A stretch of DNA of 64,000 bases from CAYOWQ01 sp964407695 (GTDB lineage: Bacteria > Planctomycetota > Phycisphaerae > Phycisphaerales > SM1A02). The stretch covers positions 62,001-126,000 of the forward strand of contig CAYOWQ010000006.1 in the NCBI GenBank assembly GCA_964407695.1. Direction: 5' to 3'. Below are positions 1-8,900 of this stretch, in pieces (within the stretch, counting starts at the first letter, position 1; each line of letters begins with the position of its first letter). Both the position numbers and the translations under genes were made by a program. The notes under the pieces were generated by a model. The model saw nothing but the letters and a program-made list of their open reading frames with translations, was not told where the DNA came from and made no database searches.

Positions 1-382
1 TCCAGTTGGTCGACACGAGCCGTTGGTGAGCCGGCTCATCCCATCGGCTGGACAGCCGCCGATGCATCGGCACTTGAAGGCCGAAGGTTGAGGCCCAGAT
101 GATTACGAGAAACGCAGCCCCGACCCACGCCGCGGTCCTCCTCGGCGATGCTGCCAGGACCAGCACGGTCGCCGCCAACTCCACCAGCATCCCCGGGGCC
201 ACCACCCATGTCGTCCTCGACATGTGTGATTTCTCGTAGGCGATCCAATCCGGCTCGGCCATCCCCCTCCCGGCCCGGGCCATGAGCGGATAGTGCACCA
301 CTTGGACAAACCAGATCAATCCCGTCATATACCACGACGATGCGGCATGAAGCAGCAGTAGTGAGAACGAGGCATGGATCAC
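1..382 (-). CDS. Predicted multi-pass membrane protein (partial, C-terminus outside window)
   Basis: The frame is open from a GTG at 382 to the window edge, giving about 127 residues. It holds three hydrophobic stretches, at roughly residues 3-33, 58-76 and 82-98. The segments LIWFVQVVHYPLMARAG and VVAPGMLVELAATVLVLAA look like transmembrane helices joined by a short polar loop containing H, R and E residues. An ATG at 328 is an alternative start but would cut the first helix. I recognise the general look of a small conserved bacterial inner-membrane protein but cannot name a function. It lies 83 bp downstream of nuoC on the same strand and may be the end of that run. The overlapping frames in this stretch are Arg/Gly/Pro-rich shadows. 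Confidence 0.65.
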   Translation of the reverse strand, partial: MIHASFSLLLLHAASSWYMTGLIWFVQVVHYPLMARAGRGMAEPDWIAYEKSHMSRTTWVVAPGMLVELAATVLVLAASPRRTAAWVGAAFLVIIWASTFGLQVPMHRRLSSRWDEPAHQRLVSTNW

Positions 383-465
383 ATCCGCTGATTTCGGCGG
401 TTTGCGAGGTTCAGACGCAACAAATCCCGGCCGCACTGATACGAACCGATTGTCTATCGGCCCCC

Positions 466-1038
466 CTAACGGCTTTCTCGTCCAAGGGTGCGATAGGATT
501 CGCGCTCGCCTCGGCCCCGAAGCGGATAGTCCTTGCGAAGCGGGTGGGCCGGAAAATCCTTCCACATCAGGATTCGCCGTAGATCCGGGTGATTGGTGAA
601 GCGAATGCCATACATGTCGTAAACCTCCCGCTCCCGCCATTCAGCGCCGGGCCAGAGATCGGTCACGCTCTCAATCTCGAGCCCGGGATCCTCCGCGATA
701 CCGGACGTCTCGAGTGTCGGGTTGAGATACACCTTCACGGTCAGTCGACGATTGAACTCATAACTGGTCAGGAGATACACCACGGCGAATCGCCCCGGCT
801 GAGTGGCCGGGTAGTTCAGGTAATCAACGCCCAGCACGTCTGACAGGAAGTTGTAGTCGCAGCCAGGGTCGTCGCGCAGATGCCGCATCAGGTCGTGCAG
901 CTTTTCCCGCGGCGGCACCAGCGTGGTTTGCCCGCGAAACTCCGCTACCTTGAACTTGACGTTTGGAAACGCTGCCTTGACGTTGGGCAACGTCGGATGA
1001 TCCAGCATCGGAGAGGTCGGCGGCGTTGGCATGGACAT
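466..1038 (-). CDS. nuoC: NADH-quinone oxidoreductase subunit C
   Basis: This is the 30-kDa-type peripheral-arm subunit of respiratory complex I, which passes electrons from NADH toward quinone on the cytoplasmic side of the membrane. The 190-residue length fits NuoC. The family signature is clear in the second half: AEWREREVYDMYGIRFTNHP, followed by DLRRILM and FPAHPLRKDYPLRG. The N-terminal part, with the LGVDYLNYP segment, also fits. It lies 18 bp downstream of purH on the same strand and is probably co-transcribed with it. No other nuo gene is visible in the window, which is unusual because nuoC normally sits between nuoB and nuoD. The identification is secure; only the operon context is odd. 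Confidence 0.93.
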   Translation of the reverse strand: MSMPTPPTSPMLDHPTLPNVKAAFPNVKFKVAEFRGQTTLVPPREKLHDLMRHLRDDPGCDYNFLSDVLGVDYLNYPATQPGRFAVVYLLTSYEFNRRLTVKVYLNPTLETSGIAEDPGLEIESVTDLWPGAEWREREVYDMYGIRFTNHPDLRRILMWKDFPAHPLRKDYPLRGRGERESYRTLGRESR

Positions 1039-1056
1039 GGGAACGATCCTATCCGG

Positions 1057-2643
1057 TCAATGGCGAAAGTGGCGAATACCGGTCATTAGACAGGTGACCC
1101 CGCGCCGCCGACAGAGCTCCAGGGTGTCGTCGTCGCGCTTGGATCCGCCCGGATGCACCAGGCACCGGACCCCCGAGTCAACAAGGATCTGCGGCCCATC
1201 GGCAAATGGAAAGAAGGCGTCCGACGCCGCGGTGGCGGGCGCCGATCGAATCCGATCACCCGCCTTCTCAACCGCCAGGCGTGCCGCGGTCACCCGGTCC
1301 ATCTGGCCCGCACCGGCGCCGAGAAGAGACTTCCCGCTCACGATGCAAACGGCATTTGATTTCAGGTGCTTGGCCACGCACCAGCCGAACGCGGCGTCTT
1401 CAAGGACCGCCTGGCTCGGCGCTTCACCGGCGGCGACCGTCCATTCCTGCACCCGAGGCAGGGCTTCATCGCGCTGCTGCACGAGCAATCCACCCACCAC
1501 GCTGCGCAACATGTGCGACCGACCACCACCACGACGCATCGGGCCCAAGTCGAGCAGGCGAACGTTTTTCCATCGCTCGCCAAGCATTGCCGCTGCATCG
1601 GGAGAGAAACCCGGCGATGCGATGACCTCCAGAAACCGATCCCCCGTCGCAATCGCCTCAGCGATCGACGCATCGATGACGACATTCATGGCGAGGATGC
1701 CGCCGTAGGCTGCCAGCGGGTCACCCGCGTAGGCCAGTTCAAACGTCCCGGCTCCACTGGCCGCCACCGCTGCGCCGCACGGATTGGTGTGCTTCACAAG
1801 GACGGCCGCAGGCTCTCCACGGAACGTGTCATGAAGGTCATGCACAAGGTCGAGCGCAGCCGCTGCATCGAGCACGTTGTTGTAACTCAGGGGCTTGCCC
1901 TGCAGCATCGTGGCATTGACCACACTGGTCTCCTGCGAGACCGGATCGGAGTAGACCGCCGCCGATTGGTGGGGATTCTCGCCGTAACGCAACCCCTGCT
2001 TCAGCACATGGCTGGTGCGAAGGACATGCGGATACTGTGCGTGATCCGCCCGGTTCATCCACTCGCTGATGGCAGCGTCATACTCAGCCGTTCGGGAGAA
2101 TGCCGCCGCAGCCAGATCGCGCTTGAGTGCATCACTGACAGCGCCCCCATTCGCCTGCATATCGCTGATGACCGTGTCGTACTGGTGCACGCTGGTCACT
2201 ACCGCAACATCGCGATGATTCTTGGCCGCCGAGCGAATCATCGCCGGACCTCCGATATCGATCTGTTCGATGGCCTCCTCGCGATTCACTCCTTCGCGGG
2301 CAATGGTGGCCTCAAACGGGTACAGGTTGATGCACACCAGATCGATCGGCTCGATGCCGTGTTCGGCCATGGCCTTGGTGTGCTCGGGGTTCTCGCGCAC
2401 CCCCAACAGGCCGCCGTGCACCTTGGGATGAAGTGTCTTCACCCGGCCATCGAGCATCTCCGGAAACCCGGTCATCTTCTCGACCGGAGTGACGGGCAGC
2501 CCGGCAGCCTCAATCGCCCGAGCCGTGCCCCCGGTGGACAGAAGCGCCACACCCATGTCCGCAAGGGCACGGGCAAACGCAATCAGGTCGGTCTTGTCGC
2601 TGACTGAAAGCAGCGCCCGTCGGACTCGCGGCGGCCTCTGCAT
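1057..2643 (-). CDS. purH: Bifunctional AICAR transformylase / IMP cyclohydrolase
   Basis: PurH catalyses the last two steps of de novo IMP synthesis: formylation of AICAR with 10-formyl-THF, then ring closure to IMP. The 528 residues match the usual full length. The N-terminal MGS-like cyclohydrolase domain opens with RRALLSVSDKTDLIAFARAL and contains LLSTGGTARAIEAAG and the segment TGFPEMLDGRVKTLHPKVHG. The C-terminal transformylase domain includes LRYGENPHQSAA, the catalytic-loop motif VKHTNPCGAA, and a terminal DSGVRCLVHPGGSKRDD. It sits between a propeller lipoprotein (20 bp upstream) and nuoC (18 bp downstream), all leftward, so a three-gene transcription unit is likely. Nothing appears truncated. 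Confidence 0.97.
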   Translation of the reverse strand: MQRPPRVRRALLSVSDKTDLIAFARALADMGVALLSTGGTARAIEAAGLPVTPVEKMTGFPEMLDGRVKTLHPKVHGGLLGVRENPEHTKAMAEHGIEPIDLVCINLYPFEATIAREGVNREEAIEQIDIGGPAMIRSAAKNHRDVAVVTSVHQYDTVISDMQANGGAVSDALKRDLAAAAFSRTAEYDAAISEWMNRADHAQYPHVLRTSHVLKQGLRYGENPHQSAAVYSDPVSQETSVVNATMLQGKPLSYNNVLDAAAALDLVHDLHDTFRGEPAAVLVKHTNPCGAAVAASGAGTFELAYAGDPLAAYGGILAMNVVIDASIAEAIATGDRFLEVIASPGFSPDAAAMLGERWKNVRLLDLGPMRRGGGRSHMLRSVVGGLLVQQRDEALPRVQEWTVAAGEAPSQAVLEDAAFGWCVAKHLKSNAVCIVSGKSLLGAGAGQMDRVTAARLAVEKAGDRIRSAPATAASDAFFPFADGPQILVDSGVRCLVHPGGSKRDDDTLELCRRRGVTCLMTGIRHFRH

Positions 2644-2663
2644 GAATCATCCACCCGTCCTGC

Positions 2664-3872
2664 TCAACGGCCGACGACTTTCAGATGACTGACGCGGCCA
2701 TCATCGCCGGAGACAAAGAGCTCGCCATTTTCAAGCGAATCGCACCATGCCTGATCGACATCGGGTACACCCACTTCGCTGACGACATTGCCGCGAATAT
2801 CAACAAGCCACATGACCTTCTTCCGGCTGTCCCACACGAGCAGGTTGCTTCCGACCGTTGTGACCACGCTGCCGGACACCGTGGAGGCCTCCCAAAGCAG
2901 CTTTCCGCCCGGCGAGTCCGCCGGATTCGCTTCCAAACAGGCTAGGCCCTTGCCGGGAATCTGCTGATACACATGCGATCCGATGACCACCGGGGCGTCT
3001 CTGAGAGGCGAGACCGTCAGGTACTTCCAGCGAGTTCGCCCATTTCGGATATCGAGCGCCCAAAGGTATTGATCCAGCCCCGCCACGTAGACGATTCCAT
3101 CGCTTGCGGCGGGAGATGCCACCACGCCATCGAGCAACTGCTTCGCCCAGATCGAATGTGTGGACCTCGCGTCGAGAACCATCACTGTGCCCTTGAGACT
3201 GACCGCGACGATGTCATTGCCGACCAGAAGCGGTTTGACGGTGATGGCGCCATTCAACTGATTCGCACCATACGCAACACCCGCGAGATATTGATGCCAT
3301 ACAACCTGACCGTTGTGCGACCCATAGACAACGAATCGGTCCCAGACGGTTGAAGGGGTCGACGCAATCTTCTCAAACCGCTGGCGTCGAAGCGGTGCGC
3401 CGTTGGCCGCATCCACGACGAAGAGCTCGGTATCAGTAGTCAGGAACAGTCCGTCTCCGCTCTCACCCACCATCCGCGAGATGCCGAGAATTCGGCCCAT
3501 CTGGCCACCCATTGGTGAACGCCACACGGCACCTCCATCCTTGAGGCGGAGCCTCGTCAGCATCTGCGATTCATCCAGAACCACAACCGAGTCGCCGAGG
3601 ACCCAGAAGTGACTGAGCTTGGAGCCGGTCTGTTGGCCCACCAGGCTTTGCCAATCGATGCGCAGTCCGAGCGATTGCGCGCTCACCGGACCGATCAGAT
3701 AGTCCTGCTCCAGTTTGCGGAGGACTTCATCCGTCGTGGCTCCCGGCGCGACCTGCGCTGAGCCGTTGGCGTCTGCCGGCGCCGCCGACGTGGATTCCGT
3801 GGAATTACACCCCACGGATAGGGATATCGATAGTCCCGCAAGCACGGATTGAAGGAGGTTCAGCATGGTCAT
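2664..3872 (-). CDS. Lipoprotein with PQQ-type beta-propeller repeats
   Basis: This is a 402-residue exported protein. The first ~22 residues form a hydrophobic leader ending in LSVGC, a good lipobox, so the mature protein is probably lipid-anchored at Cys22. After a Ser/Ala/Thr-rich linker, the body repeats blade-like units typical of PQQ-like WD propellers: GAVWRSPMGG, DGIVYVAGLDQYLWALDIRN, GRTRWKYLTVSPLRDAP, KLLWEASTVSGSVVTTVG. BamB and quinoprotein-like proteins share this architecture, and I would not go further than 'PQQ-like repeat protein'. The leader lacks an obvious positively charged n-region from the ATG chosen, so the true start may be a little further upstream. It is the first gene of the run into purH. 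Confidence 0.8.
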   Translation of the reverse strand: MTMLNLLQSVLAGLSISLSVGCNSTESTSAAPADANGSAQVAPGATTDEVLRKLEQDYLIGPVSAQSLGLRIDWQSLVGQQTGSKLSHFWVLGDSVVVLDESQMLTRLRLKDGGAVWRSPMGGQMGRILGISRMVGESGDGLFLTTDTELFVVDAANGAPLRRQRFEKIASTPSTVWDRFVVYGSHNGQVVWHQYLAGVAYGANQLNGAITVKPLLVGNDIVAVSLKGTVMVLDARSTHSIWAKQLLDGVVASPAASDGIVYVAGLDQYLWALDIRNGRTRWKYLTVSPLRDAPVVIGSHVYQQIPGKGLACLEANPADSPGGKLLWEASTVSGSVVTTVGSNLLVWDSRKKVMWLVDIRGNVVSEVGVPDVDQAWCDSLENGELFVSGDDGRVSHLKVVGR

Positions 3873-4063
3873 GAGGTCTCTGCCGCGAATCGCTTCCTGA
3901 ATCGCCGGCCGGGCGGGGCCGCCGTGGGGAAACCCGCAGTATCGAGATGCCGATACACCATGTCAAACAGTTCGTTGAGACGATTCCCGCCCCAACTCAA
4001 GACCGTACAGAATCGGCCCTTGAGGCTCCCAGGAGCGGCACGCCACCCGCACCCTTGGAGTGC

Positions 4064-5383
4064 TTACTCCTTGTCGACATTTGCCGTAGCTTCAGGCGAT
4101 CCGAGAAGTGTCTTCAGAAAGACTCCGTCGTCATAGCTCTGACCCTTCTGGTTCATTTCGGCAAAACGAACCACCACAAGGCCAAGCTGGGGAATGAGAT
4201 ACAGCCGCTGCTTCCCAGCCCCTGCGGCCATTACCGCATCCACGGGTTTACCGTCCAGGGCGACCTGCTCAATCTGGGCCGCTTGTCGAGTGGCACGGTC
4301 GTTGCCGGTCATCCATCCAAACCGCTCGCGGATGCGTCCCGATGCTCCGGGGGTATCGGCAACTTCCGCTCCATCGCCCTCTTCGCCATTGAGGAGCCAC
4401 CAGGTCAGACCGTAATGGGTGTTTGCCTTGCTCGGCGCGAAACACGGCTCAAAGGATCCTTCCTTGAATGAAGGCTCCAGCGAGCCATCGGCGGATCTCG
4501 TTGCGCCGCCAAGCCGAACAAACTCGCCGAATCGGGCCCACTCCAGGGCAGTCAAATGCCCGCCACCGGGCAGATTGGGATTGCCCACGCGATCCGGGGC
4601 AAAACGTTCCAGCGGAATGTCAATGCCGGCCGGCACAAGTACTCTCGCTCTCAAGTACTCCCAATAGTTCTTCTCCGGTCGATCAGCTGATTTCAGCTTA
4701 CGGCTCAGAAGCTCGCCGAATGCGTAGTAGTGGCTCGGGCCATATCGAAACCTCTCGCCCGGATCGGAGGTGGCGGGAATGTTTACAGCGGCAGCAAACC
4801 GATTCTCCGGCATCGATTCCCGCCGATCGCGCAGCCGTCCAGCAAGATTGTTTGCTGCTCCCAGATCTCGAATTCCCGCCCCCTGACGCCCAAGCGATGG
4901 ATCGTCCGGCTCAAGACCCGAACTGAGGCTCAGGAGATGACGCACGGTAATCTTTGACTTGCGAGAATCTTCCTTCCATTCATTGATGGTGTCGCTCACC
5001 AACTCATCGAGACCTGAGAGAAGACCGTCTTCAATGGCCGCCATGGCGAGGATCCCGGTGAAGGACTTGGTGCCACTTGCGAGGGGATGGAGCTTTGACG
5101 CGGACCAGCCGTTGGCATAGTCCTCGAATACGACCGTACCGTTCTGCATCACCAGCACAGCACGGCCCGAGTGCTCCGCGGAGTATCTTGCCGCGGCTTT
5201 AGCCCGCTCGAGATCGATTGCGGGGGCATCCGTTACGTCTCCTCTGAGGAACGCTGCGGGCACCTGCTCTGCAGTAGAAGCGGCCGACGCCGGAGGCGTA
5301 TCGCTGAGAGCCGGATTGCCGCAACAGAGCAGAACACTTAAGACCAGCGAGGGTGTCATGGCAAGAATTGAACGGATTCGCAA
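4064..5383 (-). CDS. Serine hydrolase, beta-lactamase (class C / PBP4-like) family, secreted
   Basis: The protein has 439 residues with an N-terminal signal peptide (hydrophobic from about residue 5 to 22, then an Ala/Pro/Ser-rich linker). The beta-lactamase/transpeptidase fold is indicated by HPLASGTKSFTGILAM, where SGTK is the SxxK catalytic motif. ITVRHLLSLSSGLEPD and YGPSHYYAFGELLSRKL follow; the latter holds the Tyr in place of the YxN motif. Near the C-terminus come THYGLTWWLLNGEE and a GAGKQRLYLIPQLGLVVVRF strand. Family members include esterases, D-aminopeptidases and class C beta-lactamases; the substrate cannot be told from sequence. It is transcribed divergently from ribE, with only 66 bp between the starts. 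The 191 bp downstream, to the propeller lipoprotein, show no gene or convincing terminator. Confidence 0.85.
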   Translation of the reverse strand: MRIRSILAMTPSLVLSVLLCCGNPALSDTPPASAASTAEQVPAAFLRGDVTDAPAIDLERAKAAARYSAEHSGRAVLVMQNGTVVFEDYANGWSASKLHPLASGTKSFTGILAMAAIEDGLLSGLDELVSDTINEWKEDSRKSKITVRHLLSLSSGLEPDDPSLGRQGAGIRDLGAANNLAGRLRDRRESMPENRFAAAVNIPATSDPGERFRYGPSHYYAFGELLSRKLKSADRPEKNYWEYLRARVLVPAGIDIPLERFAPDRVGNPNLPGGGHLTALEWARFGEFVRLGGATRSADGSLEPSFKEGSFEPCFAPSKANTHYGLTWWLLNGEEGDGAEVADTPGASGRIRERFGWMTGNDRATRQAAQIEQVALDGKPVDAVMAAGAGKQRLYLIPQLGLVVVRFAEMNQKGQSYDDGVFLKTLLGSPEATANVDKE

Positions 5384-5449
5384 CAGGGCCTATTGCATAC
5401 CCGGGACGGTATTGGGAACGCCCATCGTCGCTACCATCCCTGCGGCATC

Positions 5450-6052
5450 ATGTTTACCGGTCTTATCCAGCATGTCGGCGTGGTCAGTGAGGTCCGGCCG
5501 CGACAGGAAGGAATTCGTCTGCGGATCGACCCAGACGAGTGGTCGCACGAACCGACTCATGGCGAATCGATCTCGGTCAACGGGTGCTGCTTGACCGTGG
5601 TTGACGCATCTCGCGGCGGACTTGAATTTGACTGCGTTGCACAAACCTTGGCGAAAACCACGCTCGGCGGTTTGGGGCCGGGACAGCGGGTCAATCTCGA
5701 GCGTGCCTTGAGGGCTTCCGATTTTCTCGGCGGGCATTTTGTTCAAGGGCATGTCGATGGCGTCGGTACCGTCCGATCAGTCCAGGACCGGGGGGGAGAC
5801 TATCGGCTGGTCATTGAGGTGCCCTCCGACGTCAGCGCGTTTCTCATCCCACGGGGATCGATCACCGTTGACGGCGTCTCGCTGACCCTTGCGGGCACTG
5901 ATGCACGCACATTCGAAGTCGCGTTGATCCCCACCACGCTCGACCTCACGACACTGGGCGACCTTCGAGTTGGCGATCCGGTGAACCTTGAGGCCGACGT
6001 GCTTGCCAAGACCACCGTAACCTGGCTCGAACGGCTTCACAAGGATTCGTGA
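5450..6052 (+). CDS. ribE: Riboflavin synthase alpha chain
   Basis: The enzyme dismutates two 6,7-dimethyl-8-ribityllumazine molecules to riboflavin. I chose the ATG at 5450 because it gives MFTGLIQHVG, the nearly invariant family N-terminus; the open frame extends 19 codons further upstream but that part is not conserved. The 200 residues show the expected internal duplication of two lumazine-binding barrels. The first has ESISVNGCCLTVV and GHFVQGHVDGVG; the second has GSITVDGVSLTLAG and LIPTTLDLTTLGDLRVGDPVNLEADV. The gene is alone on this strand. It converges on a SpoIIE phosphatase gene whose stop codon lies only 2 bp away, so there is no room for a separate terminator between them. No FMN riboswitch is visible in the short upstream gap. 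Confidence 0.96.
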   Translation: MFTGLIQHVGVVSEVRPRQEGIRLRIDPDEWSHEPTHGESISVNGCCLTVVDASRGGLEFDCVAQTLAKTTLGGLGPGQRVNLERALRASDFLGGHFVQGHVDGVGTVRSVQDRGGDYRLVIEVPSDVSAFLIPRGSITVDGVSLTLAGTDARTFEVALIPTTLDLTTLGDLRVGDPVNLEADVLAKTTVTWLERLHKDS

Positions 6053-6054
6053 GT

Positions 6055-7344
6055 TCACGACCCCCGGCTTGTCACTGCTTCGCGGGGTGACGGGCCCTGG
6101 ACCGGTTCGCATTGGACCGGCATACCGACATCGGTGCACAGCAGTGTCAGGTCGTCGATCTGATGCAACGAGCCCTGCTGGCGGCTCACCGCCTCGCGCA
6201 TCGCTTCCATCGCCAGTTTCGGGTCGGACTCGGCCCGCAATCGCTCGAACTCTTCGAGATATTGCCGCGAAGGAAGGGCCTGCCGCTCGCCACCCGGCCT
6301 CAAACCTGGTTTTCCATTCGGAAAGGCAACCTCAAATCCGTCGGAGAACATCACGAGCCGATCATCGACGTTCAGTTGCACCTCAATGTGATCGAAGGAC
6401 TCTCCTTCGAAGACACCCAGGAGACCTCCCGGAGTCTCCAGCGATTCGCTTCGGCCGTCGCGGCGAAAGATCAGCGGCGCTGGATGCCCCGCGCCGGCAA
6501 GTTTCAGCACGCGAGTTCGGCAATTGAGCACGCCATAGACGGCGGTGGCGAAGCGCGTTGTCCGGCCCTGCCGTCGGATCATTTCCGCATTCAGGCGCGC
6601 GAGAGCTTCGCTTGGCGGCACGATGCGCGTTCGGCCGGCGACCACTTCTCGCGTCGGAAGGGAGCGGCAGATGACCATTGTCAACAGGGCCGCCGGAACA
6701 CCATGGCCGACCGCATCGGCAAGAAACAGGCTGACATGGTCCTCATCCAGACGGCAGACGTCATAAATATCCCCGGAGACATAGCTCGCGGGCTGCCACA
6801 TGGCCGCGAATCGCACCCCATGAACATCCGGCAGCTCGCGCGGCAGAAACTCCTGCTGCACCATCGCGGCCAGCTGCAATTCGTCGTGCATCCGGGTGAT
6901 TTCACCGCGCAGGCCTCCGGTGCACCTCATCGAGAGTGAGAGTTCGTGTTGCAGCCGCCGAATATCAACCTGCCGCGCCAGCATGCCGTGGATTCGTGCA
7001 GCGCTGGCATCAATTGATTCATTCGCGGATTGCACAATAACGGACGTGGCGGTCATCTCGGGATGCTCGCCCTCGGCAACCACCAATCCCGGGCGGAGGT
7101 GTTCATCACACAGGTCCGAGAACTCAATAGCCATGGAACGGGCCATCGCCTCGCCCCACCAGAGCACATGTACATCGCCCGATTCAATAACTTCGGGGCT
7201 GAGCGACCCCGCATCAATCGTCCGAGCGGCAAATCCCTTGCAGGTTGAGACATTCGACAGTGCCGAACACCACCGGCCCACACGGTCCTTCTCCGCTGCG
7301 GACGCCGACGCTGAAACATAGACATTGACGGTCCAGGAGGTCAT
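6055..7344 (-). CDS. SpoIIE/RsbU-type PP2C serine phosphatase with N-terminal sensory region
   Basis: This is a 429-residue cytoplasmic protein. The C-terminal ~230 residues are a PPM/SpoIIE phosphatase. The motifs are visible in order: MVQQEFLPRELPDVHGV, YVSGDIYDVCRL (metal-binding Asp), LADAVGHGVPAALLTM (metal-binding Asp with DxxGHG), GAGHPAPLIFR, TPGGLLGVFEGE and LVMFSDGFEVA. Proteins of this type dephosphorylate STAS-domain anti-anti-sigma factors in partner-switching systems or act as response-regulator outputs. The N-terminal ~170 residues carry an IHGMLARQVDIRRLQHELSL helical linker and are not an obvious REC, GAF or PAS domain. No cognate anti-sigma kinase or STAS gene lies nearby, so the pathway is open. 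Confidence 0.87.
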   Translation of the reverse strand: MTSWTVNVYVSASASAAEKDRVGRWCSALSNVSTCKGFAARTIDAGSLSPEVIESGDVHVLWWGEAMARSMAIEFSDLCDEHLRPGLVVAEGEHPEMTATSVIVQSANESIDASAARIHGMLARQVDIRRLQHELSLSMRCTGGLRGEITRMHDELQLAAMVQQEFLPRELPDVHGVRFAAMWQPASYVSGDIYDVCRLDEDHVSLFLADAVGHGVPAALLTMVICRSLPTREVVAGRTRIVPPSEALARLNAEMIRRQGRTTRFATAVYGVLNCRTRVLKLAGAGHPAPLIFRRDGRSESLETPGGLLGVFEGESFDHIEVQLNVDDRLVMFSDGFEVAFPNGKPGLRPGGERQALPSRQYLEEFERLRAESDPKLAMEAMREAVSRQQGSLHQIDDLTLLCTDVGMPVQCEPVQGPSPREAVTSRGS

Positions 7345-7408
7345 GGTGACAGCGGATCCCCTGTCGGGCGCTGCAGACCCGCAACGAGACCGACGTCTTC
7401 GGATCGGT

Positions 7409-7924
7409 CTATTCCGCCATGGCCTTGAGCTTCTTGAGGTCCAACTCGATTTTCTCCCCGTTCTTCAGCCCGAGTGTGCGGAGCGTTCCACCTTTAAGCT
7501 CAATGGCAAATTGGGCCGGCATCACGCTTGGATAACGTTCCGATATTCTCGCCTCGTAGGCGGCCTCGGTCTCTTTCTTGGACTTGGGAGGTTCCGCCTT
7601 CATCTCGTGCATGGCGGTGATGTAGCCAAGGTTGTCCAGAAAGATGATGTCGAGATCCACCATCGTGTGCGACATCCAGAAGCTCTGGTGCTGGGCCACG
7701 GGAAATACGAAGATCATGCCACCGTCATCCGCAATCGATGGTCGGTACATGAGTCCCTTGACCCGTTCCGCCGAAGTCGTCGCCAATTCGAGCTTGAACA
7801 CCCGCCCGCCAATCGTTACCTGTTCAGTCCGTGGGCCATCCCCAGTGCCGCTCGCGCACGAAGTCATCGACACCGCCAGCACGAAGGCGATCAGGCTCAG
7901 GAGGATGTTCCGCGAAGTATCCAT
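7409..7924 (-). CDS. DUF192 family lipoprotein
   Basis: The protein has 171 residues. A leader of about 22 residues ends in VSMTSC, so it is a probable lipoprotein. The DUF192 core is recognisable: TSAERVKGLMYRPSI, GGMIFVFPVAQHQSFWMSHT, MVDLDIIFLDNLGYITAMHEM and ELKGGTLRTLGLKNGEKIEL. The family is a small beta-rich periplasmic or secreted fold of unknown biochemical role. An insertion of about 20 charged residues (PPKSKKETEAAYEARISERY) lies between the core strands. The start overlaps the end of gluQ-RS by 28 bp on the same strand, indicating translational coupling. The pairing has no obvious metabolic logic. Confidence 0.86.
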   Translation of the reverse strand: MDTSRNILLSLIAFVLAVSMTSCASGTGDGPRTEQVTIGGRVFKLELATTSAERVKGLMYRPSIADDGGMIFVFPVAQHQSFWMSHTMVDLDIIFLDNLGYITAMHEMKAEPPKSKKETEAAYEARISERYPSVMPAQFAIELKGGTLRTLGLKNGEKIELDLKKLKAMAE

Positions 7925-8841
7925 TCGTGATCTTCAGGACGAAAGCATACAGGACCGCGTGGAAGCTGTTCCAATTGAAACCGATCTGCGAACTCCTGAC
8001 TCGTCAAACCGTCGGATGGGCCGATGCCGCACCACGCGGCCAGTTTCGCCACAACTCGCTCCGGCGGCACACCCACATTCCGGTACGACTCGATCCGAGC
8101 GTCGCCGTGCCGTTTGGCCAACCGCTTCCCATCCGGACCCACCACCAGCGGAACATGGCACCACGCCGGGACCGGCAGATTCAGTGCTTGATAGATCAAG
8201 GCCTGCCTCGCCGCCGACGGCAGCAGGTCATCACCCCGAACCACGTGCGTCACACCCTGCCGCGCATCATCAACCACCACCGCAAGTTGATACGCCGGTA
8301 CGCCCTGTTTCGTCCAGAGAATGAAGTCGCCGACTTCGTCGCACGGTCGAACCCGCGTGCGGCCGGCAACCGCATCCGCAATTTCCACATCCTCTTCGCC
8401 AACGGCAAATCGATAGGCCGCGGACTCATCCTCAAAATTCCATGCCTCGCCCGGCGCGGGGCGCAGTGATCGCGAGAAATGCACCTCGTGCTCGCCGGCA
8501 TGCGGCGCGCTGGCCGCGGCGGCAATCTGCGATCGGGTCAGATCGCATCGAAACACCAGCTCTTTCTTCGCCAGGTCGCGCATGGCAGCGCGATAGGGCG
8601 CGAGATCACTTGACTGCCGAAGGACTTCGCCATCCCAATCCATACCCAGCCAGCGAATGGTCTCCAATGCAGCCGCTGCAGCGTTCGGCTTGATGCGAGG
8701 ACCGTCAAGGTCCTCGATTCGCATGAGCAGTTTCCATCCATTCCGACGTGCGAGAGCCCAATTGATTAGAAATGTTCGAGCATTGCCGAGATGAAGCGAG
8801 CCGGTCGGCGATGGAGCGAGTCTGGAGACAGATTGAGTCAT
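7897..8841 (-). CDS. gluQ: Glutamyl-Q tRNA(Asp) synthetase
   Basis: This is a paralogue of the GluRS catalytic domain without an anticodon-binding domain. It attaches glutamate to the queuosine base at the wobble position of tRNA(Asp). The length (314 residues) fits GluQ-RS and excludes full GluRS (~480). The class-I motifs are APSPTGSLHLGNART (HIGH variant HLGN) and the KMSKS equivalent KRLAKRHGDARI. RIEDLDGPR, FILWTKQGVPAYQLAVVVDD and HVVRGDDLLPSAARQ are also family-typical. The usual zinc-binding Cys cluster is reduced to a single Cys (VFRCDLTRSQ), with no CxC and no downstream Cys, so the zinc site appears lost. It ends inside the DUF192 gene and is divergent from the pterin dehydratase gene. 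Confidence 0.88.
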   Translation of the reverse strand: MTQSVSRLAPSPTGSLHLGNARTFLINWALARRNGWKLLMRIEDLDGPRIKPNAAAAALETIRWLGMDWDGEVLRQSSDLAPYRAAMRDLAKKELVFRCDLTRSQIAAAASAPHAGEHEVHFSRSLRPAPGEAWNFEDESAAYRFAVGEEDVEIADAVAGRTRVRPCDEVGDFILWTKQGVPAYQLAVVVDDARQGVTHVVRGDDLLPSAARQALIYQALNLPVPAWCHVPLVVGPDGKRLAKRHGDARIESYRNVGVPPERVVAKLAAWCGIGPSDGLTSQEFADRFQLEQLPRGPVCFRPEDHEWILRGTSS

Positions 8842-8900
8842 GGGCCAGTTGAATCGGTATGATGCGGCCTCAGAGCATACGACGCCCCGCGGAGCCGCTC

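Noticed and set aside
36..335. A 99-codon Gly/Arg/Asp-rich frame at the left edge
   Set aside because: It is a shadow of the membrane-protein frame running off the window edge, whose hydrophobic helices are far more convincing.
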